A stretch of 64,000 nt of DNA from Desulfomonile tiedjei DSM 6799. Its GTDB lineage: Bacteria > Desulfobacterota > Desulfomonilia > Desulfomonilales > Desulfomonilaceae. Shown piece by piece: positions 52,645-62,075 of this stretch (the first letter of the stretch is position 1; each line of letters opens with the position of its first letter). Under the pieces are notes generated by a model, which was not told the DNA's origin, did not search any database, and was given only the letters and a program-made list of their open reading frames with translations. The stretch lies in assembly GCF_000266945.1 (NCBI RefSeq), contig NC_018025.1, positions 1,116,001 through 1,180,000 of the forward strand. The letters are read 5' to 3'. Position numbers and translations under genes: made by a program.

Positions 52645-53847
52645 ATGAGGACTGAAATATTGAAAACGACAAAAGACAATTCTCGGAGAAGAGCCGTGAA
52701 GAAATTCGCGGGAGTCTACGTTACTGAAAGCGCAATGCGTCAATGGCGGGAACGGCCGGATCGATGCTATTCCGTGATGTTTCGGGACTTGGAAACAGGA
52801 AAACTAAGATTCGAGCGCTGCGGATGGGCAAGTGAAGGATGGACGCCCGAGGCCGCTCAACGCCGTCGTACGGAATTACTAGAGCAAGACCGGGTAGGAG
52901 AATACAAGTCAAAGGCGCAACGAAAGCAGGACGAGCTAACCTTTGGGAGATTCATGGAAGATCGTTTCCTTCCGTGGTCAGACGACAATACCCGGCATCC
53001 CCGTGATTATCGCGGTCTGTATAAGAATTGGCTGAAGCCTGAATTTGAGACCAAAACGCTGGGCGGAATCGATCCTCTCTCCATCGAAAGATTGCGAAAG
53101 AAGATGCGTGATGCCGGCCGGTCTGATGCACGAATCATCCATGCTCTCGGACTCCTCCGGAATGCCCTCAACAAAGCAATACAATGGCGTTTGTGGTCCG
53201 GAGAAAATCCGATCAAAGCTGTGAGGCTCCCCAAGTTGAACAATGCCCGGCAACGATTTCTCAGCACAGACGAGGCTGAACGCTTATTGACGGCTTTACG
53301 AAAGAAGAGCAAGCAAATTGAACGCATGGCAAGAATGAGCTTATACGGTGGCTTCCGACTTGGAGAACTGTTCAAGCTGACATGGGGTAACGTGGATCTG
53401 AAAAACGGAATCATCATGATCCAGGATACTAAGAATTCCGAAAGCAGGCCGATTTTTACTACCTCCAAAATTCGGGCCGTCTTGGACGAACTCACACCGG
53501 GTGAACCTGATGAATTGGTGTTCACGACAAAGCAGGGGCGCTCGATTCAATGGCTCTCCAAAACCTTCGGCGTCGTTTTACAGGAGCTTGGATTAAACCG
53601 GAACGTGACTGATCGCAGAGAAAAAGTTTGCTTTCACACGCTTCGGCACACGTTCGCAAGTTGGGCAGTTATGGCCGGAATCCCTATTTACACTCTTGCA
53701 AAGACATTAGGGCATCGAACCACGACCATGACGGTCCGGTACAGCCACCTTTCCCCGGACAGTCAAAAAACGGCTTTCGAGGCTGTGAGTCGATTTGCTG
53801 AAGAATCAAAAGGCACGGAAGCGGAGGCAGCAAACAATGACGGATGA
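52645..53847 (+). CDS. Tyrosine recombinase / integrase
   Basis: 400 residues. An N-terminal arm-type and core-binding region is followed by the catalytic domain with the first Arg in SLYGGFRLGELFKLTW, HTLRHTFASWAVMAGI (H-x-x-R), LGHRTTTMTVRY with the last His and the nucleophile Tyr. All catalytic residues are present. It should recombine the tRNA-Arg site 157 bases upstream. The next gene starts inside its 3' end. Confidence 0.95.
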   Translation: MRTEILKTTKDNSRRRAVKKFAGVYVTESAMRQWRERPDRCYSVMFRDLETGKLRFERCGWASEGWTPEAAQRRRTELLEQDRVGEYKSKAQRKQDELTFGRFMEDRFLPWSDDNTRHPRDYRGLYKNWLKPEFETKTLGGIDPLSIERLRKKMRDAGRSDARIIHALGLLRNALNKAIQWRLWSGENPIKAVRLPKLNNARQRFLSTDEAERLLTALRKKSKQIERMARMSLYGGFRLGELFKLTWGNVDLKNGIIMIQDTKNSESRPIFTTSKIRAVLDELTPGEPDELVFTTKQGRSIQWLSKTFGVVLQELGLNRNVTDRREKVCFHTLRHTFASWAVMAGIPIYTLAKTLGHRTTTMTVRYSHLSPDSQKTAFEAVSRFAEESKGTEAEAANNDG

Positions 53848-54925
53848 TTCACTACCCCCCGAGTGGACAAGGATAATAGAAGAGGACAAAATCAAGACCG
53901 AAATGGATTTTCGTGAAGCGAGTAAACAATATCAGCTTGGCAAATGTCCAGGTAGTTCGCGCTATTGGATAAACGGCGAGACTCTGAGAGGGCACTTTCA
54001 AGAAAACTTTCCTGACTTCAAGAACTTGAACTCTGATTTTAAGTGCTGGATTCCGCTTCAATTACCGATCTTCATGGTTGCTAACGACGGGAGCGTAAGA
54101 CAGATCAATGACTATTTGAATAATGCGGCCAGCGATCATACTATTCCGAAAATGGGTAAAGCGAGCGATCCCACTCTTGACAGTGTTTTTGGTGCGGCGA
54201 ATCGTGCTCTCACATGGCCTAATTTCTGGTGGTTTAAGAAGCTCGACGTAATAATTTTTGAAAAGCTGCATAGTGTTCCGAAGCCTATGTTTCCCCTTCT
54301 TTCCTTACTCTGGCTCACTGAAGACGAATTGGAAGCGCGCTGGAAAAACAAGAAAATCTCCCAAATGGTCAAAGATGGTTTAACAGCGTATACACTTTCA
54401 CTAACCGGAGTTACATCCAGAAGCGAAACCACGGATGAAAACGATGAAAGAGACGAATCTCCGCTTGGGCCTAGATACAATATATGTCCTGAATTTGTTC
54501 CTCATGTCCGCAAGTATTCACCCTACATATTCAGATTGCGAGATGTGAGGAAATTCGAGCGAGAAAATTATGACCTCCTTGAGATGAAAACCAAGGACGT
54601 CTGGTCTCTGCGTGTTGCCGATTCTGTAAAATCTTGGATTCGTTTTCGACCGGATCTGCTGAACGATTGCCTAAAAGAACGACTTTACTCTCGTTGTTCA
54701 GCGCAAATCCGAGAGCCACTCTGGGGGTATTATAGCGGAGGCCCCAAGAGTAAATCGGCTAATCTTATGAAAGCACTTGCTGCAGCTGATGCATTAAGAG
54801 AACGGGACCGTCACTCCGGCGGAAGCCCAGGAAGCAAGTTCAGATGTCCATGGAGATCTTGTAAGAATATCAACTGTGCCCACATTGAAACCTCGCTGAA
54901 GCGATCATTGATGTCTCAGTCGTAA
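53837..54925 (+). CDS. Hypothetical protein overlapping the integrase gene
   Basis: 362 residues from ATG 53837 (GGAGG 9 bases upstream), overlapping the integrase stop by 11 bases, so expression is coupled. A charged N-terminus is followed by a W/F-rich middle (RALTWPNFWWFKKLDVIIFEKLH, FPLLSLLWLTEDELEARWK), an acidic stretch ETTDENDERDE, and a C-terminal CPWRSCKNINCAH cluster that could bind zinc. No family recognised. Position suggests a role in integration control or a cargo function. Confidence 0.55.
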   Translation: MTDDSLPPEWTRIIEEDKIKTEMDFREASKQYQLGKCPGSSRYWINGETLRGHFQENFPDFKNLNSDFKCWIPLQLPIFMVANDGSVRQINDYLNNAASDHTIPKMGKASDPTLDSVFGAANRALTWPNFWWFKKLDVIIFEKLHSVPKPMFPLLSLLWLTEDELEARWKNKKISQMVKDGLTAYTLSLTGVTSRSETTDENDERDESPLGPRYNICPEFVPHVRKYSPYIFRLRDVRKFERENYDLLEMKTKDVWSLRVADSVKSWIRFRPDLLNDCLKERLYSRCSAQIREPLWGYYSGGPKSKSANLMKALAAADALRERDRHSGGSPGSKFRCPWRSCKNINCAHIETSLKRSLMSQS

Positions 54926-55110
54926 CGTATCGATTTCACTATATCCATAATTTATTTTTTGATCTACTCAAAATATTTCCCCCATAATGCCAGTCCATTA
55001 AAAACCTCGCGCCTCAAAAGCGCTTGTTTTCGATCCTGCGGTGGATAGTTAACCAACTGTAATAATTGTAGATTGTCTCCAATGTCCATGAACGAAAAGG
55101 AGACAACGTG

Positions 55111-55335
55111 ATGGAACTTGAACGATATTCGAGAGTTAAACTGGCGGAACGGTGGGGGGTGTCCCCCCGAACTATCGACCGTATGCGCATAGATGGGCGC
55201 TTGCCTTGGCTCGATCTAAGCGGGGGGAAAGGGGCAAGGCCGATTGTGCGATTTAAGCTGAGTGACATTCTGGCCTATGAGGAAAAATTCCGTCAAGCCC
55301 CCTGTGATTTGACCCCTGATCGGGGGCCGAGATGA
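55111..55335 (+). CDS. Excisionase/AlpA-like helix-turn-helix protein
   Basis: 74 residues (GTG 55108 is an alternative; AAAAGGAG precedes). RYSRVKLAERWGVSPRTIDRMRIDGRLPWLDL is a MerR-type winged helix as in excisionases, with PIVRFKLSDILAYEEKF closing the wing. Probable recombination directionality factor or regulator. Overlaps the next gene by 4 bases. Confidence 0.75.
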   Translation: MELERYSRVKLAERWGVSPRTIDRMRIDGRLPWLDLSGGKGARPIVRFKLSDILAYEEKFRQAPCDLTPDRGPR

Positions 55336-55709
55336 AACTTGCCAGAAATGAAGAACCCGAGAAAGTTGGAGCTTGCCTCGGGTCCAAATCAAAACAAACA
55401 TCTGATCTAACTGAGATAATAGAGCCTTACGCTACTACAGTCAATTCATTTTCTGCTTCAGGAACCTGTAACGACTCAACAGGCTGTGACTTTGTTTGTA
55501 TCTGCGAAATCATCCAACAGCTTCATGTTCCTGCTAAAATTATGTGGGATACGGTCAGATACGATAAGTTTATTGCCTATTCCCTTCGCAAAACTCGCCC
55601 ATGCCCGGAACATATGCGCGATTGCCCCGATTACTGGAATTTATATGGTTGCCGATATTGGCGGTGGCCGGACGTGATTGAGTGGTGGGAGGGACAGCGG
55701 AATGCTTGA
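55332..55709 (+). CDS. Hypothetical cysteine- and tryptophan-rich protein
   Basis: 125 residues starting in the stop of the previous gene (ATGA). The second half has CDFVCICEIIQQL, RPCPEHMRDCPDYWNLYGCRYWRWPDVIEWWE: seven cysteines and many tryptophans, suggesting metal binding. It overlaps the primase start by 8 bases. No family recognised. Confidence 0.5.
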   Translation: MKLARNEEPEKVGACLGSKSKQTSDLTEIIEPYATTVNSFSASGTCNDSTGCDFVCICEIIQQLHVPAKIMWDTVRYDKFIAYSLRKTRPCPEHMRDCPDYWNLYGCRYWRWPDVIEWWEGQRNA

Positions 55710-58155
55710 TCTCGCACTATATAGGACCGCATTCGACATGCCGACGGTTTTAACTCGCTTCGGAATCTCTCTCAATGGATCAAGGCACACTCCTTGCTTT
55801 CTTCACGGAGACAGGAACCCAAGCCTTAAAGTCTATCCCGATCATGTCTTTTGTTACGGATGTGGAAAACACCTGGACGTTATTGGCGCTGTCCAATACT
55901 TTCAGAATTGCGACTTCTGGGGCGCTTTGGAATGGATTGCAGCCGAGACAGGCTTACCGCAACCCCGCCGAGATCCCGAGGCGCAGAAGCGGTATGAGAT
56001 CGCGAAAGGGATTTCTGATGCTTATGCGTGCGTCTTTGCGGATGCCTTGAAGAATCCGGAACGCGCCTTACTTTACCTGGAAGGCAGGGGAATCAACCGC
56101 AACATCATTGAAGGACTGGCGGGATATCTCCCGAACAATTACGAACCGCCCGACCGGGCCGCCGCGGAAAGAGCCGGGCTATACTCCCGAAACGGAAACT
56201 TCCTGTTTTCGGACCGAGTAGTCATACCGATCTATAGGCAAGGCCGCATCATAAATCTCTATGGCCGGGCCTTGGATCCGAAGCGAGAGCCAAGACACAT
56301 CTATTGCGCTTCGACCGATCCCCCTCAAGAGCAAACCTTGTTCGGTCTGGACCGCTACAGGAAAGAGCAAAGATTGTTCGTAACGGAAGCGATCATTGAT
56401 TGCCTCACGCTATGGACGAATGGCTATCCAGCGATATCGACTTACGGAACACAAGGGCTCACAGATCAAAGAATAGCGGCTCTCAAGAAAACCGACATAC
56501 AGAAAGTGGTTCTCGTTTTCGACTCTGACGAAAACGAGAGCGGACAGAAGGGCGCATTAAAAGCCGGTGAAAAGCTTTTCCGGGCCGGGATGGACGTGGA
56601 GATTATCCCTCTACCCATCGGGTCTGGTGAAGAGAAGGTGGACGTCAACAGCTATTTCCAAAACCATACACCTGAAGACTTCGACAGACTTCCGCGCCAA
56701 GAATTCTTTGATGTCTGCTTAGCCGGGATACCCGATCAGGGAACCCCGCGAGAGAAATACCGAGCCCTTGAACCTGTTATCAAGCTTGTTGCAGATCAAC
56801 CGGACTTGTTGTGGCGTGAATATGTTGACGAGATCAGCAAGCGCTTTCCAGGATACGATAAACGAAAGCTTGAGAAGGCTATCGCCGGTCTGGTCAAAGA
56901 CACCTCTCTCGGAGCTTCAAAAAGAGAGAAATTCCTGCCACTGGATTACGTGGAAAAGATCCGTTCAGAAGCCCCTGTGATCTTCTTTGATGGGAGATTC
57001 TATCGGTATGAGCATGGGGTATACCGGCCTTGGTTTGAGCAGGAAATCGATCAGCAGACTATTTCTCTGTTTGGGCCTGAAGTGGAGCCAAAGCACCTCA
57101 ACGCTGTCCGTGATGTCCTGGAAAGTGTTTGCTTTGTTCGGCCTGAGAAGGTCAATCCAAAAGGCTTCTTGAACCTGAAGAACGGTATCCTGAATCTCTC
57201 ATCCGGCGAGTTTATGGACCATTCGCCTAAGATAATAAGCACTGTTCAGTCGGAAGCTGCTTGCGATCCTAAAGCCGAATGTCCTTTATGGCTCGAGACT
57301 ATCGGGCAAATACACCCTGACCCTCAAATGCGGCATATTCACGCACAAATGTTCGGGTATTGTCTCACCCCTGACAATTCTCAGCAGAAAGGATTCATCC
57401 TCACCGGTGAAGGGGCAAACGGTAAGAGCGTTATCACGGATATTCTGGAAGCTCTCGCCGGCCGGGAAAATTGCAGCGCTCTTCACCTGTCCGACTTCAA
57501 AGAGCGGTTCCGGCTTGCTGAGCTGCAAAACAAATTGATCAACTTCACGACTGAAGTCGAAGCTAAGGGCCTTGTCAGTGATGCGCGGCTGAAGGGGGTT
57601 ATTACCGGCGATCCCATTACCGCTGAGAGAAAGCAGCAAGACCCCTTCGTTTTCAGGCCCTTTGTGAAATTGGTCATCTCGTGCAATTCCCTTCCGGTCA
57701 CAGCGGACAAGACGCATGGATACTTTCGCCGCTGGATCATTCTCCCTTTCAGGCAAACATTCAGTGAGAAGCTGGGGAATCTTGACCGTTCCAGAGCAAA
57801 AAGAATTATCGAGAAAGAGCTGCCGGGAGTGCTGAATTGGGCAATAGGTGGCTATAAGTCTCTTATGGACTCCGGGAATTTCAGCGAACCGACAATAAGC
57901 AAGGCAGCCCTGGAGCAATACAAGCGTGATACGGATTCGGCCATTATGTTTGTAGAGGAACGCATCCAAAAAATGTCCGGAGCGGCCACTCCGTACAAAG
58001 ACATCTATGCCGCATATACATCGTGGATTAAAGCTTGTGGGCTTGAGGCGATGGGAATCATTAACTTCCGAAAGTCTCTGGAGAGGGCAGTTGAGAAAGA
58101 GGCGAGGAAGACAGACAAAGGGCTCGTCTTTGACGACCTGACAATTCGACCATAA
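55702..58155 (+). CDS. Phage/plasmid primase-helicase (CHC2 zinc finger, Toprim, D5/SF3)
   Basis: 817 residues from ATG 55702. Zinc finger C-x2-H...C-x2-C at residues 31-54 (CFLHGD, VFCYGCGKHLDV), Toprim about 210-300 with LFVTEAIIDCLTLW and VVLVFDSDENESG, then a D5-N-like region and SF3 helicase with Walker A TGEGANGKSV near 567, Walker B-like KLINFTTEVEA and sensor region VKLVISCNSLPV. It synthesises primers and unwinds the element's own origin, as in P4-type satellites. A candidate origin lies right after it. Confidence 0.92.
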   Translation: MLDLALYRTAFDMPTVLTRFGISLNGSRHTPCFLHGDRNPSLKVYPDHVFCYGCGKHLDVIGAVQYFQNCDFWGALEWIAAETGLPQPRRDPEAQKRYEIAKGISDAYACVFADALKNPERALLYLEGRGINRNIIEGLAGYLPNNYEPPDRAAAERAGLYSRNGNFLFSDRVVIPIYRQGRIINLYGRALDPKREPRHIYCASTDPPQEQTLFGLDRYRKEQRLFVTEAIIDCLTLWTNGYPAISTYGTQGLTDQRIAALKKTDIQKVVLVFDSDENESGQKGALKAGEKLFRAGMDVEIIPLPIGSGEEKVDVNSYFQNHTPEDFDRLPRQEFFDVCLAGIPDQGTPREKYRALEPVIKLVADQPDLLWREYVDEISKRFPGYDKRKLEKAIAGLVKDTSLGASKREKFLPLDYVEKIRSEAPVIFFDGRFYRYEHGVYRPWFEQEIDQQTISLFGPEVEPKHLNAVRDVLESVCFVRPEKVNPKGFLNLKNGILNLSSGEFMDHSPKIISTVQSEAACDPKAECPLWLETIGQIHPDPQMRHIHAQMFGYCLTPDNSQQKGFILTGEGANGKSVITDILEALAGRENCSALHLSDFKERFRLAELQNKLINFTTEVEAKGLVSDARLKGVITGDPITAERKQQDPFVFRPFVKLVISCNSLPVTADKTHGYFRRWIILPFRQTFSEKLGNLDRSRAKRIIEKELPGVLNWAIGGYKSLMDSGNFSEPTISKAALEQYKRDTDSAIMFVEERIQKMSGAATPYKDIYAAYTSWIKACGLEAMGIINFRKSLERAVEKEARKTDKGLVFDDLTIRP

Positions 58156-58419
58156 TTCCTGACGACTTGGCTGACGACTTTTAAGAGGCATGTTCCGAAT
58201 ATCACAAGGAAACTGATGAGATGATGACTTTGAGAGCAGCATACTCTTATCCGTTTTTATATCTCTCTTCTCTTTATTATTTCTTTTTATTTTTCTTCTT
58301 CATAAAAAAGTAAAAAAGAAAGAAAGTCATCAGTTATTTAATGATAACAGCGAAGTAGCTTTACGAACTCGTCAGAAAGTCGTCAGAAACTCAGCAGAAC
58401 TCGTCAGGATGGAGCGACC
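58156..58419. other. Candidate replication origin: iterons and AT-rich tract
   Basis: CTGACGAC occurs at 58159-58166 and 58171-58178; its complement type GTCATCAG at 58326-58333; and four tandem 10-11-bp units (consensus AACTCGTCAGA) at 58366-58408. Between them is an A/T-only-like stretch (about 58245-58325). Iterons flanking an AT-rich tract beside a primase-helicase gene are the plan of P4-like and plasmid origins. Confidence 0.6.
58366..58408 (+). repeat. Four tandem iterons of about 11 bp
   Basis: AACTCGTCAGA, AAGTCGTCAGA, AACTCAGCAG and AACTCGTCAGG in immediate succession, i.e. one per helical turn. Confidence 0.7.
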
Positions 58420-58677
58420 ATGAACCTTTATGAAGTCCTAGCCGATAATTCATCTTTCGTCCAGGCAGCAACAGCGGAATCTGCTAAGTATGAAGACTCA
58501 TTCGATACAGACTCTTCACCGGATTCCGAACCCGCCTGGATACCGCCCTCATTCGAGGAAGTCGCCGCCGACCTGGGGTGTCATGACTGTGAAGCTTGCT
58601 ATCGAGGATGGTGTCGGGCTGTTTCGTCCAGGGGCTTTTACAACATCAGGCTATTACGAGATTGCCCGAAATCTTAG
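58420..58677 (+). CDS. Hypothetical small protein after the iterons
   Basis: 85 residues, GGAG 8 bases before ATG. An acidic first half (EDSFDTDSSPDSEPAW) is followed by a C-terminal GCHDCEACYRGWC cluster with four cysteines. No family recognised. Confidence 0.5.
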   Translation: MNLYEVLADNSSFVQAATAESAKYEDSFDTDSSPDSEPAWIPPSFEEVAADLGCHDCEACYRGWCRAVSSRGFYNIRLLRDCPKS

Positions 58678-58752
58678 TGTTCGAGAAAGACTTTTCCGAG
58701 ACAATCGTTTTTTTGTTTTACAGGACTGCAATGAACCGGGTAATTTCCCTCT

Positions 58753-59142
58753 ATGTATCAGTGCAAGAGCCAACCTATAACGGCGAGAAAAAACAAGCGC
58801 GTCATCGAAGAGGCAAGACGATTCATCGCGGAATGGCGAGCCGAATCGAGAGCATCAAGACCATGCGTTCGGGTAAGATTATTTGGCAGGAAGGAACGAG
58901 TTTTCATAGACGATTTTCATTATCACATCGAAAAGAAATCTCCGGCCGACATGATTGGTCGATATCGTCTCGTCCCCTGTGTGAAAGAACTTCTGAAACA
59001 TTCTGAAGAAAAGCCCGTCATAAACGAGAAAGGCAATTGGGAACTCGAAGGAGTCACGCCGGACGGAAAGGTTTTTCGGGTTATAATCCGGCCGGAAAAA
59101 CGGGGAGGATGTTTGCAGAGCTTTTATCCAGTTCGAAAATAA
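58753..59142 (+). CDS. Hypothetical protein, possibly nuclease-like
   Basis: 129 residues. RVIEEARRFIAEWRAESRA, FHYHIEKKSPADMIGRYRLVP, KELLKHSEEKPVI and GKVFRVIIRPEKRGGCLQSFYPV. The order I-x-K...helix...F-R-V-I-I-R...L-Q-S-F-Y-P resembles small BECR/RelE-like nuclease domains of phages, but this is a pattern impression only. Start uncertain, no strong ribosome site. Confidence 0.45.
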   Translation: MYQCKSQPITARKNKRVIEEARRFIAEWRAESRASRPCVRVRLFGRKERVFIDDFHYHIEKKSPADMIGRYRLVPCVKELLKHSEEKPVINEKGNWELEGVTPDGKVFRVIIRPEKRGGCLQSFYPVRK

Positions 59143-59980
59143 GAAAAGCCCATGTGCCCTTATGCCGTGGCTTTTGGCTCTTGGGTTGGCCGCGTCAGGC
59201 TTTTGCCCTTCGACTTACGTTACCCCTATGACGGCAAATTGTGAGGCTCGAGACCTCTACACACGGACCCTTCCCGAACAGTCGACACCCGCTGTCACTT
59301 TCAAGAAGTTGAGGGGTTCGCTGCTCACGATCTATTTTAATGAGACAACAATGCCTGTGTCAAGTTCATTCTCTTCACACCTGCCCACCCCCAGCCCTCC
59401 GGTGGCTTATGGATAAGTTGTCAAAATTATAACTACCCGCAAACGAGATACATCAGCAAAGTGGCTGCAATAGATACTTTTCGCAACATTGCCACTTTTA
59501 AAGAAAAACCCCAAAAGTGAGCAACACTTACCTAATTGAGAGAAAAGACCGGCTATTCCACCATAATGACTTATGTGATCTTTGAAGAATTGGCATGTTA
59601 TCCACATAGGTTAGTTTCATTCGAGGTAAGTGGCGCTTTGCAAGATTACACGGATCTTTCCTGATGTCCTGAATAAAAAGTGGCAATGTGATTCATATGG
59701 CATGATTTTGTATTCTGATACAGTGGCAAAAATCGACCTATGAACGACATCCAAACTTAATCTTAGAAGTTCCATCTAATCGCGCGATATCTCTCCATCA
59801 TCTGAAAATGATTATTATTTTCTTGACAACGATGTACCTGTAACTTTACCCTTGGGGGAATCCAGGCAAAATCTCCTTGCATCAGCCCTTCTTTCTCAGG
59901 TTAGAAAATGGATAACCCTGCCCGAGTTTCCACGCCCAGAGCAGGGTTACGCCACAAAACCAGAAATGGAGGTCTGTGAC
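59143..59980. other. Long region without a confident gene
   Basis: An 84-codon frame at 59162-59416 begins with a signal-like MPWLLALGLAASGFC but has no ribosome site. 59486-59499 and 59676-59689 are perfect inverted copies of ACATTGCCACTTTT, with a third partial AGTGGCAA at about 59720. A reading frame open from 59852 leads into the gene at 59981. Confidence 0.45.
59486..59689. promoter_or_regulatory. Pair of distant 14-bp inverted sites
   Basis: ACATTGCCACTTTT at 59486-59499 and AAAAGTGGCAATGT at 59676-59689, 176 bases apart. They could be operators of the repressor encoded at 60451. Confidence 0.4.
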
Positions 59981-60454
59981 ATGAGCAAAGTCTATCCGTT
60001 GGAAAAATCAGAGTCAATCGTGCTGACGGTTTGTGAGGGGAGAGTCCCCAAGCCTGCCGCCCCTTTCGGAATCCCCGCTGATATCCATGATCATTTGATG
60101 AAGATCAGCAGTCAAAACAATGCCCCCGCATGGGAGCGCTACGCGAATCCTGAAAAATACGGCGATTGGCCGGATACTGTCGAAGTGTTCAATCAGTGGT
60201 GTAAACGGCATTCAGGAATCTTTAAACTGATCGAGGCTGCGGGCCCGAGGCTGCGCTTCGCAGAATGCGATTACAGCGAAGAAAGCATGGAACTACTGGT
60301 CGGAACCCTCAACGCCATTGTCAATCAGCTCGGGCCTGCCTTTGATGATCTGAAGGATTTGATTCAATGGGCAACGGTCGCGTGGGAGCATGACCCAGCG
60401 ATAACTGATTCAGTAGATCACGAGAACAACGAGAATCCAGGGGGTGAGTCATGA
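59981..60454 (+). CDS. Hypothetical protein upstream of the repressor-like gene
   Basis: 157 residues from ATG 59981 with GGAGG 7 bases upstream. The frame is open to 59852, but that part lacks a ribosome site. KPAAPFGIPADIHDHLMKISSQ, RYANPEKYGDWPDTVEVFNQW and an acidic C-terminal half. No family recognised. The stop overlaps the next start by 4 bases. Confidence 0.55.
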   Translation: MSKVYPLEKSESIVLTVCEGRVPKPAAPFGIPADIHDHLMKISSQNNAPAWERYANPEKYGDWPDTVEVFNQWCKRHSGIFKLIEAAGPRLRFAECDYSEESMELLVGTLNAIVNQLGPAFDDLKDLIQWATVAWEHDPAITDSVDHENNENPGGES

Positions 60455-60705
60455 AGAATTCAACGGCAGATTACGATAATACTCACAAAAAATTCGCAGG
60501 GCGGCTGTTGTTGCTCCAGAGACCGGGGGAAACTCGCTCAGCTTTTTGCACACGGGCCGGAATCAAACCCGCGAGACTTCGGACATGGTTAAAGGGCGAA
60601 GGAGTTCTTTACATCCACGAAGGTGCAGAGATCGCAATGCGCCTGAATGTCTCTCCTGGTTGGCTGGTGTGCGGTGAAGGTACGGGAGGCGCATATCAGA
60701 ATTGA
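60451..60705 (+). CDS. Phage repressor-like helix-turn-helix protein
   Basis: 84 residues. ETRSAFCTRAGIKPARLRTWLKGE is a Cro/CI-type helix-turn-helix, followed by AEIAMRLNVSPGWLVCGEG, the typical end of short XRE-type proteins. Coupled to the previous gene (ATGA). Likely controls the element. Confidence 0.7.
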   Translation: MKNSTADYDNTHKKFAGRLLLLQRPGETRSAFCTRAGIKPARLRTWLKGEGVLYIHEGAEIAMRLNVSPGWLVCGEGTGGAYQN

Positions 60706-60860
60706 TGTGCTTCCCTCTGAAATCGGAGCGCCCGGGGTTTATCGCAGATTCCGGGTGCTCCTAAGGGGTGTAAAGAAAGTTGACACACTGTACAATATCC
60801 GACATATCGAACTGGCGGACAACAGATCACAATAACAAGCGAAAACTACGAGAGAATGCA

Positions 60861-61109
60861 ATGCGTAATCATGTCTTCTGTTGGCTTGCCGCAATTCTCG
60901 CCGCAATGACCCTGATGAATGGATGCAGTGAAGGGGAACAATCCCCGGCCACCATTCATGAGCGACCAGTGGAACGATACAAAAGCCTGATGGAAGAATG
61001 GGACACGAAAAAGGAAAGATGGGGCGGATACCGCCTATTAGAAGAAGAGGCTGAAATGTATGAAGGGGAAGGACAGGATCTACAAGAATACGAGCCATGG
61101 CCAAAGTAA
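60861..61109 (+). CDS. Small putative lipoprotein
   Basis: 82 residues from ATG 60861. Signal peptide with lipobox LMNGC (cleavage before Cys 22 or so), then a short, highly charged mature chain (ERYKSLMEEWDTKKERWGGYRLLEEEAEMYEGEG). Entry-exclusion or surface-exclusion lipoproteins of mobile elements look like this, but no family is recognised. Confidence 0.55.
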   Translation: MRNHVFCWLAAILAAMTLMNGCSEGEQSPATIHERPVERYKSLMEEWDTKKERWGGYRLLEEEAEMYEGEGQDLQEYEPWPK

Positions 61110-61493
61110 TGCTTCCCCTTATGGAATAGCGTAAGCCCTCGAGCCATCAACCATAAAGTCTCAAGAAAAATGGAAAAAATTTCTGAGGGCACCCGGAGTC
61201 CCAAACATAATATATATAAGACGAAGCCGTGGGACCCTCCCCCCGGCCTGCCTCCGAAAGAGCAGAGTTAACCGCCAAGGTTAATCATATGTTCAGCATC
61301 CCCAACGGCGCGTCAGCTTTCTTCGGCACCGTGTTAATATCGCAAGGAACCGGGCAAATTTGGACGATCTCTGTCCAGACAAGGTAAGGTAGAGCGGAGC
61401 AGGAAAGCCGCTCGAATGCGCGATGATGTCTGAATATGATGGAGCCTGAATATCACTGTTTTTTGGGAAGCAGCTATTTTTGTGTACCCTTGA
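61110..61493. other. Intergenic region, nothing recognised
   Basis: Several GC-rich short stretches and an AT-rich spot (ATATATATA at 61209), but no gene, repeat or RNA that can be defended. Confidence 0.4.
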
Positions 61494-62075
61494 TCATCGT
61501 CCTCTCATCCACCGCCATTGTTCAAGTTGTCTAATCCGCCGCAGGTCCTCTTCAACCTGGTTACGATGTCGATCTGCTGCAACCCCCTCAGTAAATCTGT
61601 TGAGAGCATCCTGATGAGCTTTTTGAGCGTCAACTTGATTCTTGAAAGCTTGCTGACTATTCATTTGGCGCAATTGATCGAGCATTTCCTCCCGCTGCAT
61701 GAATTCCTGCATACGAGCTTTGATCTCCGCAATTTTGGCACGTGCCGCAGCTTCTGCTTGCTCGCGTTTCATTTGTTCTTCTAATTCGACTTTGGCTCTT
61801 CGTTCCTCCTCAAGCTGAATTGCTGCCTGCTTCAATCTTTCCTGCAACTTCTTCTCTTCAGCCTCTTTTCGTATCTGAGCAGCTTGCAGGGCTCTTTGTG
61901 CTTCGATCTCCTGATCTTTCTCTCGTTGAGCAGCTTCCTCTGTCTGCAACTTTGTCTTATGAGAGTCTATTGCCCGGAGAGCTTCTTGCTCAAGTTGTCT
62001 CGCTATATCATCGTCACTTGCGCAGGCAAGCCCCACACACAACACGACAAAGAGCGCAATCATAACCGTTCTCAT
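61494..62075 (-). CDS. Exported coiled-coil protein
   Basis: 193 residues. Signal peptide MRTVMIALFVVLCVGLACA, then an almost continuous helical coiled coil rich in A, E, K, Q and R (EEAAQREKDQEIEAQRALQA to RMQEFMQREEMLDQL). It is the only minus-strand gene of the element part and stands alone. Function unknown; possibly a cargo gene acting in the periplasm. Confidence 0.65.
   Translation of the reverse strand: MRTVMIALFVVLCVGLACASDDDIARQLEQEALRAIDSHKTKLQTEEAAQREKDQEIEAQRALQAAQIRKEAEEKKLQERLKQAAIQLEEERRAKVELEEQMKREQAEAAARAKIAEIKARMQEFMQREEMLDQLRQMNSQQAFKNQVDAQKAHQDALNRFTEGVAADRHRNQVEEDLRRIRQLEQWRWMRGR

Noticed and set aside
57286-58242. 318-codon minus-strand frame
   Set aside because: It is antisense to the SF3 helicase part of the primase gene and shows no family features.
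59162-59416. 84-codon signal-peptide-like frame
   Set aside because: There is no ribosome site and the downstream residues look random. It is left inside the region note rather than called a gene.
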